Both the position numbers and the translations under genes were made by a program. Under the pieces are notes generated by a model. The model was not told where the DNA came from. It saw only the letters and a program-made list of their open reading frames with translations, and did no database searches. From NCBI GenBank assembly GCA_050251715.1, contig JBFWMG010000018.1:1-64000 (forward strand): a DNA stretch of 64,000 bases, in the 5' to 3' direction. The stretch is from JBFWMG01 sp050251715 (GTDB lineage Bacteria; Desulfobacterota; Desulfovibrionia; Desulfovibrionales; Desulfovibrionaceae). Shown piece by piece: positions 1 to 7,810 of this stretch (the first letter of the stretch is position 1; every line of letters starts with the position of its first letter).

Positions 1-687
1 ATGCCTCTTGCGGCGACTTCTGGCGCTTCGCCAGCGGAGCAAAAGAGGTATCCCCCGCCACCGGGCATACCCGGCCCAAGCAGCGGCAAAGACACTGGAG
101 GCAATGGAAGGAATTATTGAAATGGTTCTTCTCCAGCCCCACGCCCAAAAACGTTCCCGTGGGGGTAGGGCTGTCTGCTGGTGCCCCCCCCATCGGCCAC
201 CGTGCTTGCACAGGGTTCGGGATCCGAAACATCTCCACACAAGCCCCGTCCCGCCCCTCTTCCGCCGGAACACACAGGCCCATCGCACAAGGTGGCGGGG
301 GATGCCTCTTGCGGCGACTTCTGGCGCTTCGCCAGCGGAGCAAAAGAGGTATCCCCCGCCACCGGGCATACCCGTCCCAAACAGCGGCAAAGCCACTGGA
401 GGCAAAGGAAGGAATTATTGAAAAGGTTCTTCTCCGGCCCCCCATCCCAAAACGTTCCCGTGGGGGTAAGGCTGTCTGCTGGTGCCCCCCCCATCGGCCA
501 CCGTGCTTGCACAGGGTTCGGGATCCGAAACATCTCCACACAAGCCCCGTCCCGCCCATCTTCCGCCGGAACACACAGGCCCATCGATCCGAAAGGTGGC
601 GGGGGATGCCTCTTGCGGCGACTTCTGGCGCTTCGCCAGCGGAGCAAAAGAGGTATCCCCCGCCACCGGGCATACCCGGCCCAAGCA
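1..687. repeat. Tandem array of about 300-bp units, 2.3 copies, each with a long hairpin
   Basis: Unit 1 runs 1-301, unit 2 302-605, and a third partial copy 606-687, after which similarity stops abruptly. Periods are 301 and 304 bp, with scattered substitutions and a small insertion near 586-594. Each unit junction contains an imperfect inverted repeat of about 73 nt (291-363 and 595-667; the right half of another lies near 52-63). Its outer arms begin GGTGGCGGGGGAT and end ATCCCCCGCCACC, around an inner CTGGCG-CTT-CGCCAG hairpin. Reading frames here exist on both strands and simply repeat with the DNA period, so I do not call a gene. The array lies directly upstream of adk and continues off the left edge. 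Confidence 0.9.
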
Positions 688-756
688 ACCAGACACGCTC
701 TCCCCTCTCCGCCCCCACGTATTACGCGGCAAGATGCATGTTCCCAGCTTGTTGCA

Positions 757-785
757 TTGACACGCCGCTCTTGTTCGGCTACGAG
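757..785 (+). promoter_or_regulatory. Candidate sigma-70 promoter of adk
   Basis: A perfect -35 (TTGACA, 757-762) is followed after 17 nt by a poor -10 (TACGAG, 780-785), about 33 nt before the adk start. Only the -35 and the position support it. Confidence 0.3.
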
Positions 786-817
786 CTTGTGAATATTTCA
801 ACAAGGAGGATGTCTCA

Positions 818-1489
818 ATGAATACATTGATTTTTGGCCCCAATGGCAGCGGTAAGGGTACCCAGGGCTCCCTGGTGAAAAAGAAGTACGACCAGGTGCA
901 CATCGAGTCCGGCGCCATCTTCCGCCAGCACATCGGCGGCGGTACCGAACTGGGCAAAAAAGCCAAGGCATACATCGACCGTGGCGACCTGGTCCCGGAC
1001 GACATCACCATCCCCATGGTGCTTGAGACCCTGAAGGGCACGGGCGAACAGGGCTGGCTGCTCGACGGCTTCCCGCGCTCCATCGTGCAGGCCCAGAAGC
1101 TGGCCGAGGCGCTCGACGCCGCCGGCGTGAAGCTCGACTACATCATCGAGATCCTCCTTCCCCGCGAAGTGGCCAAGAACCGCATCATGGGTCGCCGCCT
1201 CTGCGCCAACGATCCCAACCACCCGAACAACATCTTCATCGACGCCATCAAGCCCAACGGCGACAAGTGCCGCGTGTGCGGTGGCGACCTCAAGGCCCGT
1301 GCCGACGACCAGGACGAGGACGCCATCAACAAGCGCCACGACATCTATTATGATGACAAGACCGGCACCCTGGCCGCCGCCTATTTCTTCAAGGATTTTG
1401 CCGCGAAGAAGGGCTCCAAGTACATCACCCTGGACGGCGAAGGCACCATCGACGCCATCAAGGAAAAGCTGCTCGGCGAACTCGCCTAG
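818..1489 (+). CDS. adk: Adenylate kinase with Desulfovibrio-type metal-binding LID
   Basis: Adenylate kinase catalyses ATP + AMP = 2 ADP in the cytoplasm. The 223-aa protein has the P-loop GPNGSGKGT at residues 7-15, the AMP-site/CORE motif LLDGFPR near 81-87, and a long LID. The LID carries Cys129, His135, Cys151 and Cys154, spaced C-X5-H-X15-C-X2-C. That spacing and numbering match the Zn/Co/Fe-binding site described for D. gigas adenylate kinase, rather than the four-Cys zinc LID of Gram-positives. The ATG is set by AAGGAGG at 803-809. The gene stands alone and is followed by a strong terminator. Confidence 0.97.
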   Translation: MNTLIFGPNGSGKGTQGSLVKKKYDQVHIESGAIFRQHIGGGTELGKKAKAYIDRGDLVPDDITIPMVLETLKGTGEQGWLLDGFPRSIVQAQKLAEALDAAGVKLDYIIEILLPREVAKNRIMGRRLCANDPNHPNNIFIDAIKPNGDKCRVCGGDLKARADDQDEDAINKRHDIYYDDKTGTLAAAYFFKDFAAKKGSKYITLDGEGTIDAIKEKLLGELA

Positions 1490-1518
1490 CTTCTTTTTGT
1501 TCCCGGGATGCCACCAAA

Positions 1519-1549
1519 GCCCCCGCCGGATCCGGCGGGGGCTTTTTTA
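1519..1549 (+). terminator. Rho-independent terminator of adk
   Basis: Perfect 12-bp GC-rich arms (GCCCCCGCCGGA and its complement, no intervening loop bases, so the innermost pairs must open) are followed by TTTTTT. It starts 30 nt after the adk stop. Confidence 0.92.
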
Positions 1550-1685
1550 TGGGCACACGCATCACCCCGAGGCGGCACACGCCGGACCACGCATCCAATC
1601 TTCCCCCTCCCCTGCCTCGCGCTGGCCACACGAGGGGTTGCAGCCCCACACGCCCGCAAAACACCGGGCAAAGGTTGAGCGGATG

Positions 1686-2327
1686 CTAGAGAAGCGACGC
1701 CAGCGACGCCAGCGACGCCACGCCAAAAGCGGCCACCACCGCGCCGCACACCCTGTTGACCAACACAAGCCGGGCGGCAAGCCGGTGGCGCAACAGGCCC
1801 GCCGTGGTGGACAGGGTGAGCCACCACGCCGCGGATCCGCAAAACACCCCGGCGACAAGCGTGACGCTCTCCCAGCGCGTTGCCCCCGTGCCCACGCCCA
1901 GTCCCGCGAAAATCGCGGCAAAGGACAGGATGGTCATGGGGTTGGTGAGCGTGAGCACGAATGTGGAGGCAAAGGCACGCAGAAGCACGTCCATGCGCCG
2001 CGTCCCGTTCGATTCCCCGCCCGCCACGCACGCGGCCTTGTCCGCGGGACGCGACCGGAAAATCCGCACGCCGAGCCAGAGCAGAAACAACCCGCCCACG
2101 CCGCGCAGCCAACCGCCGCCGGACACCAGCGCGGCGGAAAACGCGGCCAGCCCAAAGGCGGCCACAAACCCGTACACCGCGTCGGCGGCAGCCGCGCCCA
2201 TGCCGGTGGCCAGGCCCACGACCCTGCCCCGTTCCAGGCTGCGCTGCATGCACAACACGCCAATGGGGCCGACCGGCGCCGCGATGGAAAAGCCAATGAC
2301 AAGTCCTTTCAAATAGATGGGCAACAT
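1686..2327 (-). CDS. LysE/RhtB-family amino-acid exporter
   Basis: A 213-aa integral membrane protein of the LysE/RhtB/ArgO superfamily, whose members export amino acids and related metabolites across the inner membrane. It opens with the family's N-terminal pattern (a hydrophobic helix ending AAPVGPIGVLCMQRSL). About six hydrophobic segments follow, with the conserved LTNPMTILSF motif in the middle. The substrate cannot be told from sequence. The start at 2327 is preferred over an upstream in-frame ATG because GGGAGA lies 8 nt before it. The last residues (ASLASLASLL) are encoded by a short 9-bp tandem repeat. The gene converges with adk. Confidence 0.85.
   Translation of the reverse strand: MLPIYLKGLVIGFSIAAPVGPIGVLCMQRSLERGRVVGLATGMGAAAADAVYGFVAAFGLAAFSAALVSGGGWLRGVGGLFLLWLGVRIFRSRPADKAACVAGGESNGTRRMDVLLRAFASTFVLTLTNPMTILSFAAIFAGLGVGTGATRWESVTLVAGVFCGSAAWWLTLSTTAGLLRHRLAARLVLVNRVCGAVVAAFGVASLASLASLL
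1693..1719. repeat. 9-bp tandem repeat inside the 3' end of the LysE-type gene
   Basis: Three exact copies of AGCGACGCC lie 5 nt before the stop codon and encode a repeated Ala-Ser-Leu on the minus strand. The array could change length without a frameshift. Confidence 0.85.
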
Positions 2328-2938
2328 GACACATCTCCCTTGGATATGGTGCGCGCCACCGCGCGGCGCGCCTTTGTAACAACGTGCATGATACACGGCC
2401 ACTCGAAATCCGCTGTGCGGCGTCTGGGACGCATGGGGCGGCGCTCACGGCAGCGCGGCGCGCCAGGGCAACAACGGATGCGTCGGGGGGACGCGTGGGT
2501 ATGGGGGCGATGGGGATGCGTCCGCTCCGGACCGGAGCGGCTACGTCTAGGAATTGAAATTATTGGAAAGAATCAGACAGCGCCCGGTGCGGGCGTGGGA
2601 GAAGGTGGAGGCAAAGCCGAGGATGTGCCGAGCGGCAAGGTGTATGGGCTGCATGTCGTCCTCCTTTTCGGATGGCGGGTACGCGCCTCCGGATGGCGGC
2701 GTTATCCACCGCGTTCAGAGGGGAATAGGCCAGGTCGCTAAAAAATGCAACGCCCCTACCCCGATCGCCCTCGAGCCTGAAAAGCCCCAAAAAGCCCTCC
2801 GTCATCGGCCTTGTACTACCCTCCCAATCTCGCTTCCCCAAATCCTAGCGCCCCCCGCCGGGTCGACGTTTCTCGGCGTGCTGAAAAACTCCGGCCCGGA
2901 AGGCCTGAGCAGGCCTCCCGAGCCGGAACGGAAAATAC
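2328..2938. other. Intergenic region without a supported gene
   Basis: This lies between the start of the LysE-type gene and the end of trkH. Open frames of about 90 to 130 codons exist on both strands, but they overlap each other, are rich in Pro/Arg/Gly and lack ribosome-binding sites. I see a perfect palindrome CCGCTCCGG-A-CCGGAGCGG at about 2522-2540. A second inverted repeat near 2900-2920 is built on AAGGCCTG/CAGGCCT. No RNA gene was recognised. Confidence 0.6.
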
Positions 2939-2984
2939 ATGTGTAAACCATGTTCCCGGATAGATGTGTCAACCATGTTCCGGG
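2939..2984. repeat. Two 21-bp direct repeats, possible insertion-sequence end remnant
   Basis: ATGTGTAAACCATGTTCCC (from 2939) and ATGTGTCAACCATGTTCC (from 2964) recur with a 25-bp period. Repeated motifs of this kind (TGTxAACCATGTTCCsGG) resemble the multiple terminal repeats of IS21/IS481-type elements. No transposase is nearby, so at most one end remains. The IS assignment is inference. Confidence 0.4.
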
Positions 2985-2989
2985 TTGTA

Positions 2990-3021
2990 CAAAACCCCTT
3001 TTTTCGCTGAAAAAGGGGTTT
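2990..3021 (-). terminator. Terminator of trkA-trkH
   Basis: On the minus strand, arms of AACCCCTTTTT and AAAAAGGGGTT close a short loop, followed by TTTTG. It begins 35 nt after the trkH stop. Confidence 0.75.
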
Positions 3022-3055
3022 CCCTTCTCTCTCCCCTTCCCCCAGTATTATCGTA

Positions 3056-4519
3056 TCACTTGCGCCAAAATTCGGGCACGAAGAGGATGATGACCGTGTA
3101 GATTTCCAGACGGCCCAGGAGCATGCAGAGCATGAGCACCCACTTGGCCAGGAGCGGCAGCGCGAAATAGTTGTCCGTGGGGCCGACCTCGCCCACGCCG
3201 GGGCCGATGTTGCCGATGCAGGCGGCCACAGCGGCAAAGGAGGTGACAAGGTCGATATCGAGCGCCGCGAGGATGAAGGACGACAGGATGAACAGGCCGA
3301 GATAGATGACGAAAAAGGCCCACACGCCGGACATGACTTCCTGGGGCACGCCCTTGCCGCCCAGCTTGATCTGCTTGACCGCGCGGGGGTGGATGAGGCG
3401 AAAGAGTTCCTGGTAGGCCTGTTTCATGAGCAACTGGATGCGCAGGCACTTGATGCCGCCGCCCGTGGATCCGGCGGAACCGCCCAGGAACATGAGGAAC
3501 ACGAGAATGGCCTGGGTGAGCACGGGCCACAGCTCATAGTCCGCCGTGGCAAAGCCGGTGGTGGTGCAGATGGAGACAACCTGGAACGAGGCGTAGCGCA
3601 GCGCGTCCCAGAAGCTTTCGTAGTGCGATCCCCACACCTTGAAGGTGACGATGAGGGAAAACAGGATCATGGCCATGCCGAAGAAACGGAATTCCGGGTC
3701 GCGCAGCATGTCCCTGCCCCTGCCGGTCAGGGCAAGGTAGTGCAGGGAAAAATTACATCCGGCAATGAACATGAAGATGGTGATGACCCAGTCAATGTAG
3801 GCGCTGTCATAGGCGGCTACCGACGCGTTGCGCGTGGAAAACCCGCCCGTGGCCATGGTGCCGAAGGTGTGGCAGAGCGAATCGAACAGATCCATGCCCC
3901 CGAAGAGCAGCAACACGGTCTGGATGACCGTAAGCAGCAGATAGACCTGCCACAGCACCATGGCGGTATCCTTGATGCGCGGCTTGAGCTTGTCCGGGGT
4001 GGGACCGGGCACCTCGGCCTTGTAGAGCTGCATGCCGCCCACGCCGAGGAACGGCAGAATGGCCAGCGAAAGCACGATGATGCCCATGCCGCCCAGCCAG
4101 TGCGTCAGGCTGCGCCACATGAGGATGCCCCTGGGCACGGATTCGATGTCGGTCATCACCGACGCCCCGGTGGTGGTGAATCCGGAAATGGATTCGAAAA
4201 AGGCGTTGGTGCACATGGAAAGGAAAGAACCGTCGAAGGTGTGGGAAAAGATGAAGGGCAGCCCGCCGAAAAGGCCCGCCAGCAGCCAGCCGATGGCCAC
4301 GATGGCCATGCCTTCGCGGTGGTTCATGACCTCGGCCTTCTTGCGGCGGAACAACACGAACAGGATGGCGCCGAGCCCCACGGTGATGAGCAGGGAAACG
4401 GCCAGGGGTTCGCGGCCGGCATCCTGGTAATACAGGGAAAAGCCGAGCGGAAAGAGCATGGTCAGCCCCACCGATACCATGAGCGCGCCGACCACATAGA
4501 GTACGTAGCCAAGGCGCAT
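3056..4519 (-). CDS. trkH: Trk-type potassium uptake protein, membrane subunit
   Basis: TrkH is the K+-translocating inner-membrane subunit, gated by the cytoplasmic TrkA ring. The 487-aa protein shows the four pore-loop signatures of the Trk/Ktr/HKT superfamily in order: SGFTTTGAS, MATGGFSTRN, CTTTGFATAD and GSTGGGIKCLR. The helices between them account for the usual 10-12 membrane segments. The start ATG overlaps the trkA stop by one base (TGATG), so translation is coupled. The stop is followed by a terminator, making trkA-trkH a two-gene unit. Confidence 0.95.
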   Translation of the reverse strand: MRLGYVLYVVGALMVSVGLTMLFPLGFSLYYQDAGREPLAVSLLITVGLGAILFVLFRRKKAEVMNHREGMAIVAIGWLLAGLFGGLPFIFSHTFDGSFLSMCTNAFFESISGFTTTGASVMTDIESVPRGILMWRSLTHWLGGMGIIVLSLAILPFLGVGGMQLYKAEVPGPTPDKLKPRIKDTAMVLWQVYLLLTVIQTVLLLFGGMDLFDSLCHTFGTMATGGFSTRNASVAAYDSAYIDWVITIFMFIAGCNFSLHYLALTGRGRDMLRDPEFRFFGMAMILFSLIVTFKVWGSHYESFWDALRYASFQVVSICTTTGFATADYELWPVLTQAILVFLMFLGGSAGSTGGGIKCLRIQLLMKQAYQELFRLIHPRAVKQIKLGGKGVPQEVMSGVWAFFVIYLGLFILSSFILAALDIDLVTSFAAVAACIGNIGPGVGEVGPTDNYFALPLLAKWVLMLCMLLGRLEIYTVIILFVPEFWRK

Positions 4520-5913
4520 CAGTAGTACTCCAGCTTGACCATGAGCGCCTGCTCGATGCGCGAGACGTTCTGGCGCGTGGACAGGATGAGGATGCGGTCC
4601 TGCGGTTCGATGACGCTGCCGCCATGGGGAATGATGACCTCATCGCCCCGGATGATGCACATGATGAGCGAGCCCTTGGGGAAATTGAGATCCTTGAGCG
4701 GCTTGCCCACGATGTCCGAGTTCTCCTGGGCAATGGCCTCCATGGCCTCGGCTTCCTCGCCCTTGATGGCCACGCTGGAAATGACCTTGCCGCGCCGCAC
4801 GAACTGAAGAATGGAGTTGATGGCGGACAGCCGCGTGGACACGCTGTGCTCGATGCCGATGGCGCGTACAAGCGGTATGTAGGCGAATTTGTTGACTCTG
4901 GTAATGGTCTTTTTCGCGCCCATGCTCTTCACCAGCAGGGACGAGAGCACGTTGGTCTCCTCGTCGCCGGTGAGCGACACCACCACATCCATGTTGCCCG
5001 CGTTTTCCTCGCGCAACAGATCCTGGTCGGTGCCGTCGCCCTTGAGCACGATGGTGGTGTTGAGCTTTTCCGCCAGATAGAGGCAGCGCTCCGGGTCGCG
5101 ATCGATAAGCTTGGTGTGGTAGCCCTTGCGTTCCAGGAAATTGGCCAGCTTGAACCCCACGTTGCCACCGCCGATAATCATGACCTCGCGGATGGGCTTC
5201 CAGGCGCAGCCAAAGGATTGCAACACGCGGCCCAGATCCTTTTCCTCGCACACGAAATAGACGAGGTCGCCCGCGCGCAGGCTGTCCGCGCCCGTGGGAA
5301 TGATGAGGCGCTCCTCGCGCACGATGCCGCCCACGATCATGGGCACCCCCACCTTTTCGCGCACCTTGGGCAGCGGCGTGTCCACCAGCGGCCCGGATTC
5401 CAGCCGCACGCCCACCATCTTGATGCGGCCGTCCGCGAACTCGTTGTATTCCAGCGCGCCGGGCACGGTAATCATGCGGTCGATGGTCTTGATGATCTCG
5501 ACCTCGGGGTTGATTATCATGCCGATGTTGATGGTCTCGTTGGACAACGCATCACGGTAGAGGTTGTATTCCTCGTTGCGGATGCGGGCGAGTTTCAAGG
5601 CGTCGGGCGCCAGGATGTTGGCGAAGATGCAGGCGATGATGTTGGTCTCGTCGCTGTCCGTGACCGCGAGCACGATGTTCGCGTCGGACACGCCCGCCTG
5701 GTCCAGCACCATGGGGCTGGAACCCGAGCCCTGGATGGTCTGCACGTCCAGGTGTTCGCTCATGCGGCGCAGGGCTTCGGCGCTGCGGTCGATGACCACG
5801 ACGTTCTTGTTTTCCAACGCCAGGCGCTGTGAAATGTGGAACCCGACCTCGCCCGCGCCGATGACCACGACCTTCAATTCATCCTTGGCGGCGTTTTTCT
5901 TGAAAAGACCCAT
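4519..5913 (-). CDS. trkA: Trk potassium uptake regulator, NAD-binding subunit
   Basis: TrkA is the cytoplasmic nucleotide-binding (RCK) subunit that gates TrkH. The 464-aa protein is a tandem of two TrkA_N/TrkA_C units. The first Rossmann motif is GAGEVG at residues 19-24 with the acidic VVIDRS at the end of beta-2. The second, GGGNVG with LIDRDPER, lies near residue 240. Each is followed by a TrkA_C segment. An in-frame ATG 14 codons upstream exists, but AAGGAT 7 nt before the ATG at 5913 marks the start used here. The gene lies upstream of and overlaps trkH. Confidence 0.95.
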   Translation of the reverse strand: MGLFKKNAAKDELKVVVIGAGEVGFHISQRLALENKNVVVIDRSAEALRRMSEHLDVQTIQGSGSSPMVLDQAGVSDANIVLAVTDSDETNIIACIFANILAPDALKLARIRNEEYNLYRDALSNETINIGMIINPEVEIIKTIDRMITVPGALEYNEFADGRIKMVGVRLESGPLVDTPLPKVREKVGVPMIVGGIVREERLIIPTGADSLRAGDLVYFVCEEKDLGRVLQSFGCAWKPIREVMIIGGGNVGFKLANFLERKGYHTKLIDRDPERCLYLAEKLNTTIVLKGDGTDQDLLREENAGNMDVVVSLTGDEETNVLSSLLVKSMGAKKTITRVNKFAYIPLVRAIGIEHSVSTRLSAINSILQFVRRGKVISSVAIKGEEAEAMEAIAQENSDIVGKPLKDLNFPKGSLIMCIIRGDEVIIPHGGSVIEPQDRILILSTRQNVSRIEQALMVKLEYY

Positions 5914-6161
5914 GGATATCCTTTTTTTGCGTGCAACACGCCATCGGAGTGGCATTACATGGCGTCGCGCCGGGCGGCGGCGTGGCGGTACCCGTCAGCG
6001 ACCGGGGGGCGCGCCTGTTTCCTTACATTTTGCGGCACGGAAGCGCAAGAACAGGGTGGAAGATTCAGACAGACAAAACCGCCCTCCGGTTGACCGAACA
6101 GACGCGCGACGCTGGCGCGCCGGGCCTACGGGCATCCCTGAAGGCGCATGCGGGGGCGGGT

Positions 6162-6752
6162 TCAGTCCCGTCCGCTTTTGTAAAGGAGACGCAGCGCGTC
6201 GCCATATGGGCCGCAGGCCAGGGGCAGGGTGATCGCCTGTGGTGGCAAAGCGGCAGCCGCCGCCTCGGGGTCGAAACATTGGGGCGTTCCCCCGAGCCAG
6301 TACCGCTCCGGATCATATGAGCCGGAATAGTTCTGGCAGTTCCCTCCCACCTTGCAGATGCCGAAATGCAGATGCTGGTAGTCCTTCTTTTGATAATTGT
6401 TCGACGCCCCGGAAAAACCGATCAATTGCCCCCGTTGCACATGCTGCCCCTTGCCGACGACCACCTTGTCCAGATGGCCGTACAACGAGTTGAAGGCACC
6501 TCCATGCGTCATACGGACGAACAAGCCGTTTTCCGGGCCTTCAACAGGCAGTATATACACGATGGATCCGTCGGCCACGGCAACGACCGGCGTGCCTGTG
6601 GGGATGGCGTAATCAATGCCGGGGTGGATGCCTTCGGCATAGGGCGCCGGCCCGCCATAGGGCTTGCCGACGACGAACGGCCCCTGCATGGCGGGCGTGA
6701 CGCAGGAAGACAAAAGAAGCAACAGCATCGCACACATCATGTGTCCGCGCAT
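6162..6752 (-). CDS. Lipoprotein LytM-family (M23) peptidase
   Basis: A 196-aa zinc metallopeptidase-fold protein likely acting on peptidoglycan cross-links in the periplasm. A lipoprotein signal peptide (MRGHMMCAMLLLLLSSC) places the lipobox Cys at about residue 17. The M23 core keeps the zinc ligands: HPGID, then the YGHLDK strand, then QHLHFG (HxH), so it looks catalytically competent rather than an EnvC/NlpD-type activator. A CX6C pair near VGGNC and one near QCFD could form disulfides. The start at 6752 is chosen for AGGAGGGAG just upstream. It stands alone. Confidence 0.85.
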   Translation of the reverse strand: MRGHMMCAMLLLLLSSCVTPAMQGPFVVGKPYGGPAPYAEGIHPGIDYAIPTGTPVVAVADGSIVYILPVEGPENGLFVRMTHGGAFNSLYGHLDKVVVGKGQHVQRGQLIGFSGASNNYQKKDYQHLHFGICKVGGNCQNYSGSYDPERYWLGGTPQCFDPEAAAAALPPQAITLPLACGPYGDALRLLYKSGRD

Positions 6753-7248
6753 CGGTACTCCCTCCTGAAAAGAAACAGGTTGCCGAACCACCATGCCGCA
6801 TGAAACCGGTACAATCCATCCCCCCCTGGACCGCACAAGGGAATACGCCCCTGGCCAGCGCCTCCCTTCCCCGCAGAAGGCCTACGTTTCCCCAGCACGC
6901 TGCGTGAGGCCGCGAACGAGACGGTCTGGCATCCATTTTCAATGGATCGCAGCACAGCAGAGTTTCCGGAATCTGTCAAACAACGCCCCCTGCCCGCATC
7001 CGGCCGCAAAGCCGGAGACACACGGCAGGAACGGCGCTGGCATATCATGTGGGGATGGCCCCAGCGGCAGGGAAAGGGGAAGGATGCGGACGCACGGGCA
7101 TGGCGCCGCCAAAAAACAGCCGCACCGCCGGACGTGGCGACGGGATTTCAGGCGGGTTGGCCCGGTTCGAAAACCGTGGTGCGCCGCCACGCGAAAAGAC
7201 GCGGCGCGCGAACGAGGCACGCCTGCGGGCGGACAGGCGGGGAGCCGC
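6753..7248. other. Intergenic region without a supported gene
   Basis: This lies between the M23 lipoprotein start and the rpsT terminator. On the minus strand a TTGACA-like box (6973-6978) lies upstream of the peptidase gene, but no convincing -10 follows at 17 nt. Frames on both strands are Arg/Pro/Gly-rich and lack ribosome-binding sites. No RNA gene was recognised. Confidence 0.55.
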
Positions 7249-7279
7249 AAAAAAAGCCCGCCGTGCACGCACGGCGGGC
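7249..7279 (-). terminator. Terminator of rpsT
   Basis: On the minus strand, arms GCCCGCCGTGC/GCACGGCGGGC (a 24-nt inverted repeat) are followed by seven T. It begins 29 nt after the rpsT stop. Confidence 0.92.
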
Positions 7280-7307
7280 GGATCGTCATATGAATGCGAC
7301 CGAAATG

Positions 7308-7571
7308 CTAGGCGATCTTGTTCACGGCAAGCTGCAACCGGGAGATGGTCCGGGCGGCGCAGCGCCAGTGGAGCACCTTCTTGGTGGTTGCCTTGTCGAT
7401 GACCTTGGTCGCGGTAGCCATGGCGGTGACGGCGGTTTCCTTGTCCTTGGCGTCCACGGCGGCGCGGACAGCCTTCACCACGTTACGCACGCGGGTCTGG
7501 ATGGAACGGTTGCGGTCACGACGCTTGAGGCTCTGCCGGTGGCGCTTGATAGCGGACTTATGGTTGGCCAA
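7308..7571 (-). CDS. rpsT: Small ribosomal subunit protein bS20
   Basis: bS20 binds 16S rRNA early in 30S assembly. The 87-aa basic protein shows the family pattern from MANHKSAIKRHRQS through the C-terminal AARTISRLQLAVNK. The start codon is TTG, placed 7 nt after AGGAGGA on the minus strand; no ATG precedes the conserved N-terminus. E. coli rpsT also starts with UUG and is autoregulated in translation, so the rare start may be functional here too. It is a single-gene unit with its own promoter region and terminator. Confidence 0.97.
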   Translation of the reverse strand: MANHKSAIKRHRQSLKRRDRNRSIQTRVRNVVKAVRAAVDAKDKETAVTAMATATKVIDKATTKKVLHWRCAARTISRLQLAVNKIA

Positions 7572-7603
7572 AACTCTTCCTCCTGCAATGCTGCTGCGTT
7601 TGG

Positions 7604-7662
7604 ATTATATGCGTTGCGTTATGAAAAAAGGGTCTTTAAACTTCCTTGTACCCTTTTGTCAA
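7604..7662 (-). promoter_or_regulatory. Promoter region of rpsT
   Basis: On the minus strand TTGACA (7657-7662), 16 nt and TTTAAA (7635-7640) form one candidate. A perfect -10 TATAAT (7604-7609) lies closer to the gene but has no clear -35. Either or both could drive rpsT. Confidence 0.55.
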
Positions 7663-7703
7663 GCGTTGGGCCAGATTTTTTTCCGGCCCGCCGCGTCCTG
7701 TGC

Positions 7704-7810
7704 GCTAGCGCATTGTACCATTGAAACGATGTTACACGTTGAAATAATGAAGCATTATTTCAACAAAATGCATAAGAGCATCTAAACTTTTTCAAAGTTA
7801 CGATGCTCTA
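7704..7810 (-). repeat. 106-bp palindromic dispersed repeat, copy 1 (at glyS stop)
   Basis: Read on the minus strand it begins TAGAGCATC, contains GAAATAATG-CTT-CATTATTTC and ends near GCGCTAG. Two further copies lie at 29371-29476 and 54210-54317. The first three bases, TAG, are the stop codon of glyS. The repeat therefore starts exactly at the gene's end. Confidence 0.9.

Noticed and set aside
117..821. A 234-codon open frame through the tandem array, with others on both strands
   Set aside because: The translation repeats with the DNA period, several frames are open at once, there is no ribosome-binding site, and the frame runs into the adk promoter and start.
2560..2841. A 93-codon minus-strand frame
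   Set aside because: No ribosome-binding site, overlaps an opposite frame of similar quality, and the translation shows no recognisable pattern.
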